The position numbers and the translations under genes were made by a program. This document shows positions 53,394 through 62,616 of a stretch of 64,000 bases of DNA, one piece after another (the stretch's first letter is position 1; every line of letters starts with the position of its first letter). The stretch covers positions 174,310 through 238,309 of the forward strand of contig JAJZDX010000002.1 in NCBI GenBank assembly GCA_021805865.1, written 5' to 3'. Under the pieces are notes generated by a model that was not told where the DNA came from, did no database searches, and saw only the letters and a program-made list of their open reading frames with translations. Source of the DNA: Pseudomonadota bacterium. Its GTDB lineage: Bacteria > Pseudomonadota > Gammaproteobacteria > Steroidobacterales > Steroidobacteraceae.

Positions 53394-55472
53394 GTGAGCG
53401 CACAATACGCGGTCAATGACGGAGTCGCTGTCATCACGATAGACAATCCGCCGGTCAATTCCCTGTCGGCGCCAACACGTCGCGATATTGTCGTGGGCTT
53501 GGACGCCGCTGAGATTGACCCGGATGTTGGCGCCATAGTCATCATCGGGAGCGGTCGGATGTTCAGCGCTGGAGCGGATATTACGGAGCTGGGCTCGCCC
53601 AAGGCAGCCGAAGAACCGACCTTATGGACGACCCTCGACGCGATCGAGAGCAGCAGGAAACCGGTGATAGCGGCCATGCACGGGGAGGCGTTGGGTGGCG
53701 GTCTAGAGCTCGCTCTGGCGGCCCATTATCGAATCGCGGCCACGGAAACGTCAGTGGGGCTACCTGAAGTGAAGATTGGGATTCTGCCAGGGGCCGGGGG
53801 AACTCAGCGGCTGCCCCGCGCGGTCGGACTCGAGACCGCATTGAACATGATTCTTTCGGGAAAATCGGTGACCTGCGACCTGCTGTCGGGGAGCCGCTTG
53901 TTCGACCGGGTGACGGATCAGGAACTGTTGGCATTCGCATGCGCTTTCGCGCGCTCAATGGCGGCCCGCGGTGGTCCTCATCCGCGCGTCAGAGATTGGA
54001 ACAAGAAAGAGCCAAATGCCGAGGCGCTTTTACAGCTGGCTCGCATCGGCATCGGGGACTCGCAACCGCCGCCGGCGAAGCTGCGGTGTATCGACGTGCT
54101 CGAAGCGGCTGTCGGAAAACCCTTTGAGGAAGGATTGGCGCTGGAGCTCGAGGCCTTCACCGCACTCACGCAGTCCATCACGTCCAAGGCGCTTCGCCAC
54201 GTCTTTCTTGCGGAGAGAGCAGCAAAGAAGATTGTGGGTGTCATGCCGGATATCTCCGGTCGTGCCGTGGGACGCGTGGCCATCATTGGGGCAGGGACAA
54301 TGGGGGTGGGAATCGCCATCTGTTTTCTCGATGCGGGTATTCCCGTGACGTTGATCGATTCGAAAAGCGAGGCGCTCGAGCGCGGGGTGGGGGCAATCAG
54401 ATCGCAGTACGAGAGCACGATCAGAAAGGGCCGCCTGAGCGCCGAGGAGATGCAGCGGCGCCTGAAAGCTCTTCAGCTGAGCGTAGAGTTGGCTCAGGCA
54501 GCGTCGGCGGACCTTGTTATCGAGGCGGTCTACGAAGACTACTCGGCGAAGGAGGATGTGTTCCGGCGGCTGGATGCGCTGGTGAAGCCGGGCGCCATAC
54601 TGGCGAGCAATACATCCAGTCTCGACATCGACCGAATCGCCCGCTTCACTTCCCGGCCGCAGGATGTGCTCGGAATGCACTTCTTCAGTCCCGCGAACGT
54701 GATGAAGTTGCTTGAATTGGTCCGTGGGCGCGATACGGCCGCGGACGTGTTGAAAGGCGCAATGGATGTGGCGAGGAGAATAGGCAAGATCGCCGTCGTC
54801 GCGGCAGTATGTGACGGGTTTATCGGAAACCGCATGCTTGAGCAGTACGTACGACAAGCGGGATTTCTGCTCGACGAGGGGTTGTCGCCGCAACGGATCG
54901 ATCAGGCGATCGAGCGCTTTGGATTTGCCATGGGGCCGTTCCGGATGAACGATCTGGCAGGAAACGACATCAGCTGGGCGATCCGCAAGCGCCGACGGCG
55001 TGAGAAGCCAGAATTCACGTACTCGGCCACGGGCGACCTGATCTGCGAGATGGGCCGCTTCGGGCAAAAGTGCGGAGCGGGCTGGTACGACTATCAGGCG
55101 GGCGATCGGACCGCGTATCCATCCAAAGAAGTGGAGGCGATGCTCGCTGCGCATGTTGTGAGACTTGGATTGGCAGGCCGTGAAATCGAGGACCGGGAGA
55201 TCGTGGAGCGTCTGGTGTTCGCGCTGATCAATGAGGGTGCAGCCCTCCTGCAGGAGGGCATCGCTGCTCGTGGTTCGGATGTCGATCTTGTCTACCTCAA
55301 TGGGTATGGATTTCCCAAGCTGCGGGGGGGGCCGATGTTCTATGCAGATACAATTGGCCCATACAACGTTGTGCGAAAGATAAGGCGCTTCGCGCGGGGC
55401 TATCAAGGTGAATCCTGGAGCTTGGCGCCGCTGTTGTGCCGTGTCGCTGAGCGCGGCGAACGATTCACTTGA
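53394..55472 (+). CDS. Enoyl-CoA hydratase/3-hydroxyacyl-CoA dehydrogenase fusion (FadB/FadJ-like)
   Basis: A 692-residue bifunctional enzyme with the hydratase first. The crotonase domain (1-190) has [18 protein letters not shown] and [19 protein letters not shown] with the catalytic glutamates. The dehydrogenase follows at about 295 with [20 protein letters not shown] and [17 protein letters not shown]. It starts at GTG with GAGG about 8 bases upstream, and no ATG in frame is better placed. Domain order is opposite to the FadN-like enzyme of block B, so the window has two (S)-specific systems. A thiolase follows 67 bases downstream. Confidence 0.92.
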   Translation: MSAQYAVNDGVAVITIDNPPVNSLSAPTRRDIVVGLDAAEIDPDVGAIVIIGSGRMFSAGADITELGSPKAAEEPTLWTTLDAIESSRKPVIAAMHGEALGGGLELALAAHYRIAATETSVGLPEVKIGILPGAGGTQRLPRAVGLETALNMILSGKSVTCDLLSGSRLFDRVTDQELLAFACAFARSMAARGGPHPRVRDWNKKEPNAEALLQLARIGIGDSQPPPAKLRCIDVLEAAVGKPFEEGLALELEAFTALTQSITSKALRHVFLAERAAKKIVGVMPDISGRAVGRVAIIGAGTMGVGIAICFLDAGIPVTLIDSKSEALERGVGAIRSQYESTIRKGRLSAEEMQRRLKALQLSVELAQAASADLVIEAVYEDYSAKEDVFRRLDALVKPGAILASNTSSLDIDRIARFTSRPQDVLGMHFFSPANVMKLLELVRGRDTAADVLKGAMDVARRIGKIAVVAAVCDGFIGNRMLEQYVRQAGFLLDEGLSPQRIDQAIERFGFAMGPFRMNDLAGNDISWAIRKRRRREKPEFTYSATGDLICEMGRFGQKCGAGWYDYQAGDRTAYPSKEVEAMLAAHVVRLGLAGREIEDREIVERLVFALINEGAALLQEGIAARGSDVDLVYLNGYGFPKLRGGPMFYADTIGPYNVVRKIRRFARGYQGESWSLAPLLCRVAERGERFT

Positions 55473-55539
55473 CGGCGGTTCCGCTCGCAGGAGCGTGCGT
55501 GTCTGGTACAGAATTGTGACGCTGAAACGGGAGCGAAGC

Positions 55540-56718
55540 ATGAGCGAAGCGGTGGTTATTTGCACGGTGCGAACGCCTTTTGCCAAGAGCTGGAAGGGAG
55601 CGCTCAATATGACCCATGGTGCGACCATGGGCGGTCATGTCGTGTGCAACGCGGTGAGGCGGGCCGGCATTGATCCCGCCGAGGTGGAAGACGTGATCAT
55701 CGGGTGCGCAAATCCGGAGGGAGCGGACGGAATGAATATCGCCCGCCAGGTTGCATTGCGCGCGGGGCTGCCCCCTGCCGTACCGGGTGTTACGGTAAAT
55801 CGGTTCTGTGCTTCTGGGTTGCAGGCCATCGTCATGGCCGCGCAGCGGACGCAGTCAGAGGAGGGAGAGATATTCGTGGCCGGGGGGCTGGAGAGTATTT
55901 CGTGCGTGCAAACGCGGCTCAACCAGCACATGCTCCACGAGTCATGGCTGCTCGAGCACAAGCCCGCCATCTACTGGAACATGCTCCGGACGGCGGAGCA
56001 CGTGGCGGCGCGCTATGGCATCTCGCGGGAACGGCAGGACGAATACGGACTACTCAGCCATACCCGTGCCGCAGCTGCAGTCCGGGAGGGAAAGTTCGAC
56101 GCGGAGCTGGTCCCGATTCCCGCGACGAAAGGCGTCGCCGACCGAGACACCGGCGAGGTGCGGTCCAGGGATGTGCTTCTTGACAGGGATGAGGGCGTCC
56201 GCGGGAACACCTCATACCAAGCCCTGGCGGAGATCCGCCCTGCGATGCGTGGCGGCGTCGTGGCGGCTGGCAACGCGAGTCAGTTCTCTGATGGCGCATC
56301 AGCCGCCGTGATCGTTAACTCGAAGGTGGCGGAACGTCGGGGTCTAGAGCCGCTCGGCATCTACAGGGGATTTGCGGTTTGCGGATGCGAGCCGGATGAG
56401 ATGGGAATCGGACCGGTGTTCGCGGTGCCGAAACTGCTGAAAAAAGCAGGACTGAATGTGGAGGACATCGGCCTGTGGGAATTGAACGAGGCGTTTGCGG
56501 TGCAGGTGCTTTACTGCATCGATCGACTCGGTCTACCTGTTGAGCGGCTCAACGTCAACGGAGGGGCAATCGCGTTGGGTCATCCTTATGGCGCAAGCGG
56601 CGCCCGTCTGACGGGTCACGCACTTATCGAAGGTCGGCGGCGGGGAGTCCGCTACGTGGTCGTGACCATGTGCATCGGCGGCGGCCAGGGTGCTGCCGCG
56701 CTTTTCGAGATCGCTTGA
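55540..56718 (+). CDS. Thiolase, block D (second type)
   Basis: A 392-residue thiolase clearly different from the A/B type and closer to FadA/acetyl-CoA acyltransferases of beta-oxidation. The nucleophile lies in [15 protein letters not shown], the GHP motif in [17 protein letters not shown] and the second cysteine in TMCIGGGQG. The start at 55540 has GGGAG upstream and fits the family N-terminus [13 protein letters not shown]. It follows the FadB/J-like gene and so completes the two-subunit type of fatty-acid oxidation complex. Confidence 0.93.
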   Translation: MSEAVVICTVRTPFAKSWKGALNMTHGATMGGHVVCNAVRRAGIDPAEVEDVIIGCANPEGADGMNIARQVALRAGLPPAVPGVTVNRFCASGLQAIVMAAQRTQSEEGEIFVAGGLESISCVQTRLNQHMLHESWLLEHKPAIYWNMLRTAEHVAARYGISRERQDEYGLLSHTRAAAAVREGKFDAELVPIPATKGVADRDTGEVRSRDVLLDRDEGVRGNTSYQALAEIRPAMRGGVVAAGNASQFSDGASAAVIVNSKVAERRGLEPLGIYRGFAVCGCEPDEMGIGPVFAVPKLLKKAGLNVEDIGLWELNEAFAVQVLYCIDRLGLPVERLNVNGGAIALGHPYGASGARLTGHALIEGRRRGVRYVVVTMCIGGGQGAAALFEIA

Positions 56719-56969
56719 CGCGGAAGCAGCCGCAGTCGCGAAGATCGGCACGGAGGTCAGGACGCGCGCGTACCAGCATCGGGGACGCCTGCGGTTGTTC
56801 TACCCGATGCGCCGCCTCGGAAGCGCGCGGGCAGAGGAGTGCCGAACAACCGAATCGGGCGAATCGACGGGTGCACCCGATCGGCCATCGCCCGGGCGGG
56901 CCTGCGCAACCCTCGGGGATTTGATGGTAATCTACAAGCTTAGATTGCCGCTTTTCGGTGAGGGTTGAG

Positions 56970-57746
56970 ATGATGGCAAAGCGTCCCGGGAACAAGCGAA
57001 CGACACTCACCAAGGCAGAGCGGCGCGCCGAGACTCTCGAGCGGCTGCTGGACGCTGCGGAGTTCCTGTTTTCCAGGCACGGGTTGTACGGCGTGACATT
57101 GCGCGACGTTGCGCAAAGGGTCGGAGTGCACACCACGCTGATGCACTACTATTTTTCCGACAAGCGCCACCTGTTCGAAGCGGTGATTACGCGCCGCGCG
57201 GGCACGACGAGCAGCCGCAGACTCGATGCCCTTGACCGATACGAGCGTGAATGCGGTGGGTCGCCGACGGTGGAGGGAGCGTTGCGCGCATTTCTGGACA
57301 CCGATCTGGACCTGTACATCATCGGTGGAGAAGGCTGGCGAAACTTCGCGGCGTTCGGCGCCCAGGTGAGCAACTCCCAGGAAGGGGCGGCGATCATGGA
57401 TCTGCACTTCGACCCCGTGGTGCTGAAGCTCATCGGGATTCTAAAAAAGGCGCTGCCGGGCTGCTCGGACGCGGACATTTTCTGGGGCTACGACTTTGTC
57501 TCGGGCGCGTTCATGCATGTGCTCGGCCGCACCGGCCGGATTGATCGCCTCTCGAACGGGGTGTGCAAGTCAGAGGACTTTGCGGCGGTGAAGGAACGGC
57601 TGGCCAGTTTCATGGCGGCCGGCTTCATAGCGCTGTGCGGCAGGCCGGCAAAGTCCGCGAGAACGGGATCGCCGCGAAAGAAGGTCGGAAAGCACGTGCT
57701 GGGGGTAGTGCGAAAATCGGTGCGCAAAACGACGCCAAGAACCTAA
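56970..57746 (+). CDS. TetR-family transcriptional regulator
   Basis: A 258-residue regulator. The N-terminal helix-turn-helix (about 20-70) reads LLDAAEFLFSRHGLYGVTLR and HTTLMHYYFSDKRHLFEAV, with the TetR hallmark YYF-x-DK. The C-terminal part is a ligand domain, followed by a basic tail (SPRKKVGKHVLGVVRKS). It lies between the block D thiolase and an intact esterase, 77 bases before the latter's ATG with a promoter in between. It is the best candidate for control of the three related promoters and of the block D genes by an acyl-CoA or similar effector. That link is inferred. Confidence 0.85.
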   Translation: MMAKRPGNKRTTLTKAERRAETLERLLDAAEFLFSRHGLYGVTLRDVAQRVGVHTTLMHYYFSDKRHLFEAVITRRAGTTSSRRLDALDRYERECGGSPTVEGALRAFLDTDLDLYIIGGEGWRNFAAFGAQVSNSQEGAAIMDLHFDPVVLKLIGILKKALPGCSDADIFWGYDFVSGAFMHVLGRTGRIDRLSNGVCKSEDFAAVKERLASFMAAGFIALCGRPAKSARTGSPRKKVGKHVLGVVRKSVRKTTPRT

Positions 57747-57763
57747 TTAACAAGTGAATGAGC

Positions 57764-57792
57764 TTGACAAGGCAGGGCCGATTGCGGATTCT
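57764..57792 (+). promoter_or_regulatory. Promoter of esterase D
   Basis: TTGACA at 57764-57769, 17-base spacer, GATTCT at 57787-57792. The preceding AAGTGAATGAGC contains a partial dyad (CAAG, 8 bases, CTTG). The motif overlaps the 3' end of the TetR gene region and matches the promoters at 7920 and 45601 in the bases around the -35. Confidence 0.55.
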
Positions 57793-57823
57793 TGCGGCAA
57801 TGGCGCATTGCCGCGAGGGAGCC

Positions 57824-59470
57824 ATGAATTCGCGCACCGACATGCCGGCAGCATCTGCCGGGAATGATGACATTTCGGTTGTGACCAAAGGCGGCATGCT
57901 GGTCGGTCTTGCGCTGGCCGACGCGGTCGCCGTATTCAGGGGCATTCGTTACGCCAAACCTCCGGTCGGCGAATTGCGGTGGAAGCCGCCGGTTGCTGCG
58001 GGTGCTTGGCGCGGGCTGCGGCGCGCGGTGGAATTCGGGCCGGCATGCCTTCAGATTTCCTCTTCGCCGGGCAGCGTCTACGCGCACAGGCCGAGTCGGA
58101 TGAGCGAAGACTGTCTGTTTCTCAATGTGTGGCGGGCGCCGCGGGCGAGCGACGCGCCGGTCATGGTGTGGCTGCATGGCGGTTCTTTGCGCACTGGGGA
58201 CCCGGCCAGTGGCATGTACAATGGGAGCCATCTGGCGCGCAAAGGCGTGATAGTCGTCACGGTCAACTACCGGCTCGGTGTCCTCGGTTACTTCGCCCAC
58301 CCCGAGCTTACCGGAGAATCGCCGCACAGCTCGTCCGGGAACTACGGATTACTCGATCAAATCGAGGCACTCCGATGGGTGCGGGACAACATTGCGGCCT
58401 TCGGGGGTGACCCTCACAACGTCACACTCTTCGGCGAGTCGGCGGGCGCGTTGAGCGCAATGGCGCTGATGACCAGCCCGCTCGCTCGGGGCTTGTTCCA
58501 TAAGGTCATTCTGCAAAGCGGCTACCTCGCTTGGAATGCGGAACTGAAGCAGGCGTGCTTCGGTCAGGCTTCGGCAGAATCGAACGGCATGGTGGTGGCG
58601 GCAAGGCTCGACGCGCAGGATCTGGTCGCGCTGCGAGCGATACCGGCCAAGCAACTGACGGAAAGGACGGCGGCCATCGGTTTCAATCCCCGGCCCACCA
58701 TCGATGGTTGGGTGCTTCCGAGGCAGCTCATCGAGTGCCTGGATCGCGGCGAGCAGGCACCGGTTCCGATGATCGTCGGCTTCAACGAGGGCGAAATGCG
58801 TTCGATGCGGGCATATGTACCAACGCTGCCGGCGACGGCAGTGGAGTACGAAACCCACGTTCGCAAGATTTACCGTGACCTGGCAGAAAATTATCTGGCT
58901 TGCTATCCGGCAACAAACATAGAGGAGAGCGCGCTGGCGGCCGCGCGCGACGCAACTTGCGGTTGGAGCGCGGAGCGTCTGGCGAGGGCGCACAGCAGGC
59001 TCGGCGTTCCCGCGTATCTGTATTTCTTCTCGCACCATTACCCGGCTGAAGACGCAGTACATCTCAAGGCGTTTCACGCCAGCGAACTGCCGTACGAATT
59101 CGGACGCATTGGCGCCGCGGAAGGCTGGCCAGAGCTTTGGCCCCGCCCCCCGGATGATGCGCGTGAACGCACGCTGAGCGAGGCGATCATGAGCTACTTC
59201 ACCAGCTTTGCCCGCGACGGAGTACCAGTGGCGCCGGGAGAGACCGCCTGGCAACCGTACCACGACGATCGTGCGTTTCTCGAGTTCCTCGATACGCCCC
59301 GACCGGGCAATCACCTCCTGGCTGGCGCGTTCGAGCTGCACGAGCAAGTGGTCTCCCGCCGCCGCGCGGCGCGGACGCAGCACTGGGGCATCAATATAGG
59401 GCTCGCATCGCCGCCCGTGCCGTGTGTCGAGGGGTCGGTCCGACTTCGTGAGCGCCCCCTGCACGTGTGA
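57824..59470 (+). CDS. Type-B carboxylesterase, block D
   Basis: An intact 548-residue cytoplasmic carboxylesterase, paralogous to 33592-35214. The nucleophile is in LFGESAGALS, the acid in GFNEGEMRS, the histidine in KAFHASELPYEF and the oxyanion hole in LHGGSLR. The start at 57824 has GAGGGAG upstream and lies after the promoter, whereas the upstream ATG at 57758 lies before it and cannot be used. It follows the TetR gene and would release an acid and an alcohol from an imported ester for the acyl-CoA synthetases. Confidence 0.92.
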   Translation: MNSRTDMPAASAGNDDISVVTKGGMLVGLALADAVAVFRGIRYAKPPVGELRWKPPVAAGAWRGLRRAVEFGPACLQISSSPGSVYAHRPSRMSEDCLFLNVWRAPRASDAPVMVWLHGGSLRTGDPASGMYNGSHLARKGVIVVTVNYRLGVLGYFAHPELTGESPHSSSGNYGLLDQIEALRWVRDNIAAFGGDPHNVTLFGESAGALSAMALMTSPLARGLFHKVILQSGYLAWNAELKQACFGQASAESNGMVVAARLDAQDLVALRAIPAKQLTERTAAIGFNPRPTIDGWVLPRQLIECLDRGEQAPVPMIVGFNEGEMRSMRAYVPTLPATAVEYETHVRKIYRDLAENYLACYPATNIEESALAAARDATCGWSAERLARAHSRLGVPAYLYFFSHHYPAEDAVHLKAFHASELPYEFGRIGAAEGWPELWPRPPDDARERTLSEAIMSYFTSFARDGVPVAPGETAWQPYHDDRAFLEFLDTPRPGNHLLAGAFELHEQVVSRRRAARTQHWGINIGLASPPVPCVEGSVRLRERPLHV

Positions 59471-60007
59471 CAGGCGGTACGGGAGAGCCGGAAACCATCA
59501 GACCGGATCGAGCTTGGTGTGGTTCGGCAGCGGAGTGGTCGTGGCGATTCTGGTGCAATGAAGTGTCCGACGTCAGGATGAGGCCCAGCCGCGCAATGGA
59601 AAGCGCGAAAGTTCTCGGCGAGTGGCTTGCGGGGTTTTGTCTGCGGGGCTCTGCCGAGAGTAATATCCACAATTTTCGACACCGTAAACTCCGTGTCCAA
59701 GCTCAATACGGCTCAAATCGAGCAGAATACCGCTGGGATTCGGCTGAGGCGCCATCCAAAATGAGCCCTCCTTTGCCCGCCAAAAGTAGTCTCGGGCCAG
59801 GATAAACCTGGGAGGAGAGAACGTTGAGACGCGCCACGATATTTGATGGCGCGGTTTTCACGATCGGTGATGGGCGTAACCCGCTATAACAGCCGCACCA
59901 GGCCAAATCGGCCGCTGAACAGGTCCCCAGGATCGTGCGATGCGCATTCATAGCAAAATCCATGCCTGGTCGTGTGACGAATCAGTGCCGTAGCAGATTG
60001 TTTTGCA
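59471..60007. other. No recognisable gene
   Basis: This 530-base gap between esterase D and the left end of the IS66-like element shows no supported gene or clear terminator. Confidence 0.4.
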
Positions 60008-60021
60008 GTAACTGCTCACGC
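60008..60021. repeat. Left terminal inverted repeat of the IS66-like element
   Basis: GTAACTGCTCACGC. It contains the transposase stop codon (60016-60018). It matches the right end at 62245-62258 in 12 of 14 positions. Confidence 0.65.
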
Positions 60022-61464
60022 GGTTTCGGTGTAGAGCTGCCCGGATAGGGCCATTTGGATAGCGACGAGGGGGTTGACGCCTTGGTTGGCCATGGTCTGC
60101 AGGTAGCTGGAGATGCGGCAGTAGGCTTGGGCGAACTCGGCCTTGCGGAAGCATCCCGAGACCTTCTGCTTGACCTTGCTCATCCGCAGGTCTCGCTCGG
60201 CGCGGTTATTGGTGAAGGGCGCATTGGAGTCCCTGGCAAAAAGCAACACGGCGCTCTCGTACTCCTTCAGACGCTCCCAGAGATTGTGGGCATCGGATTT
60301 CGCGACCCGGCCCCGTTTGCCATTCTGCTTTGCCGGGATGGGCGGCAGCTCCCGCTCGCCGCGGGTGAGGATGTTGCGGTAGTGCTGCTGCAGAGCGTCG
60401 TACTCCCGTGGGGTGAGCCGTTTGCGCTGCCGCTTGGTGACCCGGGCACAGGTCTGCTGCAGGAGCCGTTTCATGTTGCGCGCCCAGGGGTAGCCGTTTG
60501 CCTCGAGGATAAAGGTCAGCTCGCGCAGCAGATGCGCACCACAGAGCCCATGGCTGCAGTGCCCATAGGAGAGGTAGGAGGCCCAGCAGTCGTGCACGAT
60601 CACCCCTCCGTAGCGCGGGATGATGCCGATGGCGGTCATCGCTTCCAGCCCGCGCTTCTCGTGCACGAACTTCAGGGTGATATCGCCTGCCGAGCAGACG
60701 TGGATCCAGTGATTGTGCTTCTCGACGCGGATGGAAGTCTCATCGACATGCATCGCCGGGTGGGTGAGGAGCCGCTCAATGGCCATCTGCTCCCAACGCC
60801 CGAGCGCCAGGTGCAGCTGCAGCACGTACTTCAGGATCGTCGCCTCGGAGATCACCTGGCCGATGAGGGTCTGGATAGTCTGCTGTACCCGCTTCAGCGA
60901 GATCATCTGGGCCATCAGGAGGTTGAGCGCGTACGCCTTGATCCCCGCCCCGTACTGCACGGGGCCAGAGAAGCTCTCGGGGAATGGCGCGCGGGTCTCG
61001 CTGCCGCAGTGCGGGCAGGATTTGATCTCGGCGTCGACGTGACTGAGCACCTTCTCGAAGACGATGTCGATCTGGGTGCGCCGCTCGTGAGCGCGGGGAC
61101 GGACCTCGCGCAGGTCCTCCCCACACTCCTCGCAGGAGCTGACCCTGGAGAGCTGGACGGTCTCGACGGTGCGCGTGTTCGCCGAGCGGCTCGGGTCGAA
61201 CGCTTTGCCCTTGGTATGGGTGCCGGCGTGGCTGACCGCGCTCTGGTCCTTTTCGGTCTGGGAGGAGGGTCTGCTCGAGTTCGCGCTGGTCTTGCGGGTG
61301 CTCTTTTCCATAAAGACCGCCATCAGCACCTGCATCAGCATCAGCAGCGCCTCGATCAGGGCGCGACTCTCGGCGCCGACCTTCCCATCGCTGGACAATT
61401 GCCCGAAGCGCTCCTTGAGCGCCGTGAACTCCTCGCGCAGGGATTGTCCGTTGACGCTCGGCAC
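60016..61464 (-). CDS. IS66-family transposase (TnpC type)
   Basis: A 482-residue DDE transposase. A leucine-rich helical N-terminus precedes the IS66 zinc-binding segment (SSCEECGEDL, then SCPHCGSETR). The catalytic core has HVDETSIRVEK (first Asp), VIVHDCWASYL (second Asp) and NNRAERDLRMSKVKQKVSGC (Glu). Full length and open, so possibly active. The stop codon lies within the left terminal repeat. It follows the methylase gene by 18 bases and is probably co-transcribed. Confidence 0.92.
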   Translation of the reverse strand: MPSVNGQSLREEFTALKERFGQLSSDGKVGAESRALIEALLMLMQVLMAVFMEKSTRKTSANSSRPSSQTEKDQSAVSHAGTHTKGKAFDPSRSANTRTVETVQLSRVSSCEECGEDLREVRPRAHERRTQIDIVFEKVLSHVDAEIKSCPHCGSETRAPFPESFSGPVQYGAGIKAYALNLLMAQMISLKRVQQTIQTLIGQVISEATILKYVLQLHLALGRWEQMAIERLLTHPAMHVDETSIRVEKHNHWIHVCSAGDITLKFVHEKRGLEAMTAIGIIPRYGGVIVHDCWASYLSYGHCSHGLCGAHLLRELTFILEANGYPWARNMKRLLQQTCARVTKRQRKRLTPREYDALQQHYRNILTRGERELPPIPAKQNGKRGRVAKSDAHNLWERLKEYESAVLLFARDSNAPFTNNRAERDLRMSKVKQKVSGCFRKAEFAQAYCRISSYLQTMANQGVNPLVAIQMALSGQLYTETA

Positions 61465-61482
61465 GGAATGCGGCCGGCCGGA

Positions 61483-62148
61483 CTACTCGCCGGCCTCGAC
61501 GGCCATCAGCCCCGAGAGCACCGCCAGGCGCTCCCCCCGCGGCAAGGCGCGATAGCGCTCGGCCCAGCTGTCGGCCTTGCGCTTGATGCGTTGCCGGTCG
61601 GTGTGGTCCTTGCCGGCGTAGCGGGACCAATGTACGCGGTCGGGGTTGAAGTTGAACCACACCTTCTCGGTGCGCACACCGCCTTGGTTCATCACCTGCA
61701 GCTCCAGGCTCCGCCAGTCCGCCAACGACTCGTCATACAGGGCAGACGGGTAGCCGGAGAGAATGACCTGGCAGGGCAGGCTCCTCAGCAGCCGAAGCAA
61801 CTCCATGTGATCGTTCTCCCGGTACTCGAACCGGTAGCGCCGATCCGAGCTGCGCGTGCAGTGCAGGTACGGCGGATCGCAGTAGATGAGCTCCCGGCCC
61901 CGATAGTCGAAGTCCGCCAGGAACCGGTGCGCGCAGCCGTGCACCCGCTCCACCGGATACTCGCACTGGAATCTCTCGAGCGCCCGCGGATTGAGGTCGA
62001 TACCGATGTTGCGCAACGCGGGGAGCTTGCGCTTCATGATCGCCCCGCCGCCGAGGTGGCTCTCGATATACGTCTGGTGCGGGGGCATCAGCGCGATAAT
62101 CGGCTGGCACAACCCCGAGGTCGCCTTGGATCCGAAATACGCGCCCAT
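61483..62148 (-). CDS. D12-class DNA adenine N6-methyltransferase
   Basis: A 221-residue Dam-like methylase. The N-terminal motif YFGSK followed by YIESHLGGGAIMKRK fits the cofactor-binding motif I of this class, and YCDPPYL (about residue 115) is the catalytic motif IV. No restriction-enzyme gene is nearby, so it is an orphan. It sits inside the IS66-like element as a passenger, directly upstream of the transposase. It may mark element DNA or control transposition, as Dam methylation does for IS10 and IS50. That role is inferred and the target sequence is unknown. Confidence 0.85.
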   Translation of the reverse strand: MGAYFGSKATSGLCQPIIALMPPHQTYIESHLGGGAIMKRKLPALRNIGIDLNPRALERFQCEYPVERVHGCAHRFLADFDYRGRELIYCDPPYLHCTRSSDRRYRFEYRENDHMELLRLLRSLPCQVILSGYPSALYDESLADWRSLELQVMNQGGVRTEKVWFNFNPDRVHWSRYAGKDHTDRQRIKRKADSWAERYRALPRGERLAVLSGLMAVEAGE

Positions 62149-62244
62149 CGCCGCTTGACCTCCGTCCTCGGAAGGACTCGGTCGCAGCGTAGTACCCGTT
62201 CTCTACATTGTCAAGCTCCCGATCGCCAATCCGCGCGGCTCGGG

Positions 62245-62258
62245 GCATGAGTAGTTAC
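62245..62258. repeat. Right terminal inverted repeat of the IS66-like element
   Basis: Reads GCATGAGTAGTTAC on the plus strand, and its reverse complement matches the left end in 12 of 14 bases. Confidence 0.65.
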
Positions 62259-62428
62259 CCATTTTGTTTGCCGTCGCTGGCGAAATTTGATTGTCGCCGT
62301 GCGGGTGGGTGCGAATGCTGGGGCAATGACACGGACGAGCCCGATCTGGCTCTGGCCATGAATTTTCCAAGCAATCAGAAATTTGCCGCCGCTGCTGTTG
62401 CCGCAGCTTGCCGGGTATTGCCTGGGAA

Positions 62429-62456
62429 TGGAGCGGGTGATGGGAATCGAACCCAT
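62429..62456 (-). other. tRNA-Gly 3' fragment, probable attachment site
   Basis: On the minus strand the sequence is a T-stem and loop (ATGGG-TTCGATT-CCCAT), then CACCCGC, the discriminator T and CCA. This equals the 3' end of a bacterial tRNA-Gly. The bases further 5' (about 62457-62530) do not form the anticodon or D arm or a matching 5' acceptor strand, so only the 3' end is present. Such fragments arise when an island integrates into a tRNA gene. Confidence 0.7.
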
Positions 62457-62616
62457 AAGTGGTCTTCGCCAGATCAATACGTTAGGCGCCATTGGGCAGG
62501 CAAGTGCGATTCAAGTGCGAGATTTCGGGGTACGTGGGGCGCTATCAGGCAATCTATGGCAATTGACGGGTGCGGCGCTCAAAGTTACGGGCCCGCCGAC
62601 CGATCGGGAACATTGT

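Larger units (their letters stand above)
60008..62258 (-). mobile_element. IS66-like element carrying a DNA adenine methylase
   Basis: A 2.25-kb unit bounded by matching ends: GTAACTGCTCACGC at 60008-60021 and the reverse complement of GTAACTACTCATGC at 62245-62258 (12 of 14 bases equal). It contains a Dam-type methylase and an IS66 TnpC-type transposase, both leftward, 18 bases apart. The TnpA and TnpB genes of typical IS66 elements are absent, as in the single-transposase subgroup. Flanking 8-bp direct repeats were not evident, so the exact ends may lie a few bases further out. Confidence 0.7.

Noticed and set aside
61483..62148. Restriction-modification system
   Set aside because: Only the methylase is present. 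No endonuclease-like gene lies nearby, and the enzyme is inside a mobile element.
60055..62250. Long plus-strand reading frame (731 codons) opposite the transposase and methylase
   Set aside because: It is antisense to two genes with clear domains and has a composition typical of GC-rich shadow frames, with no recognisable domain.
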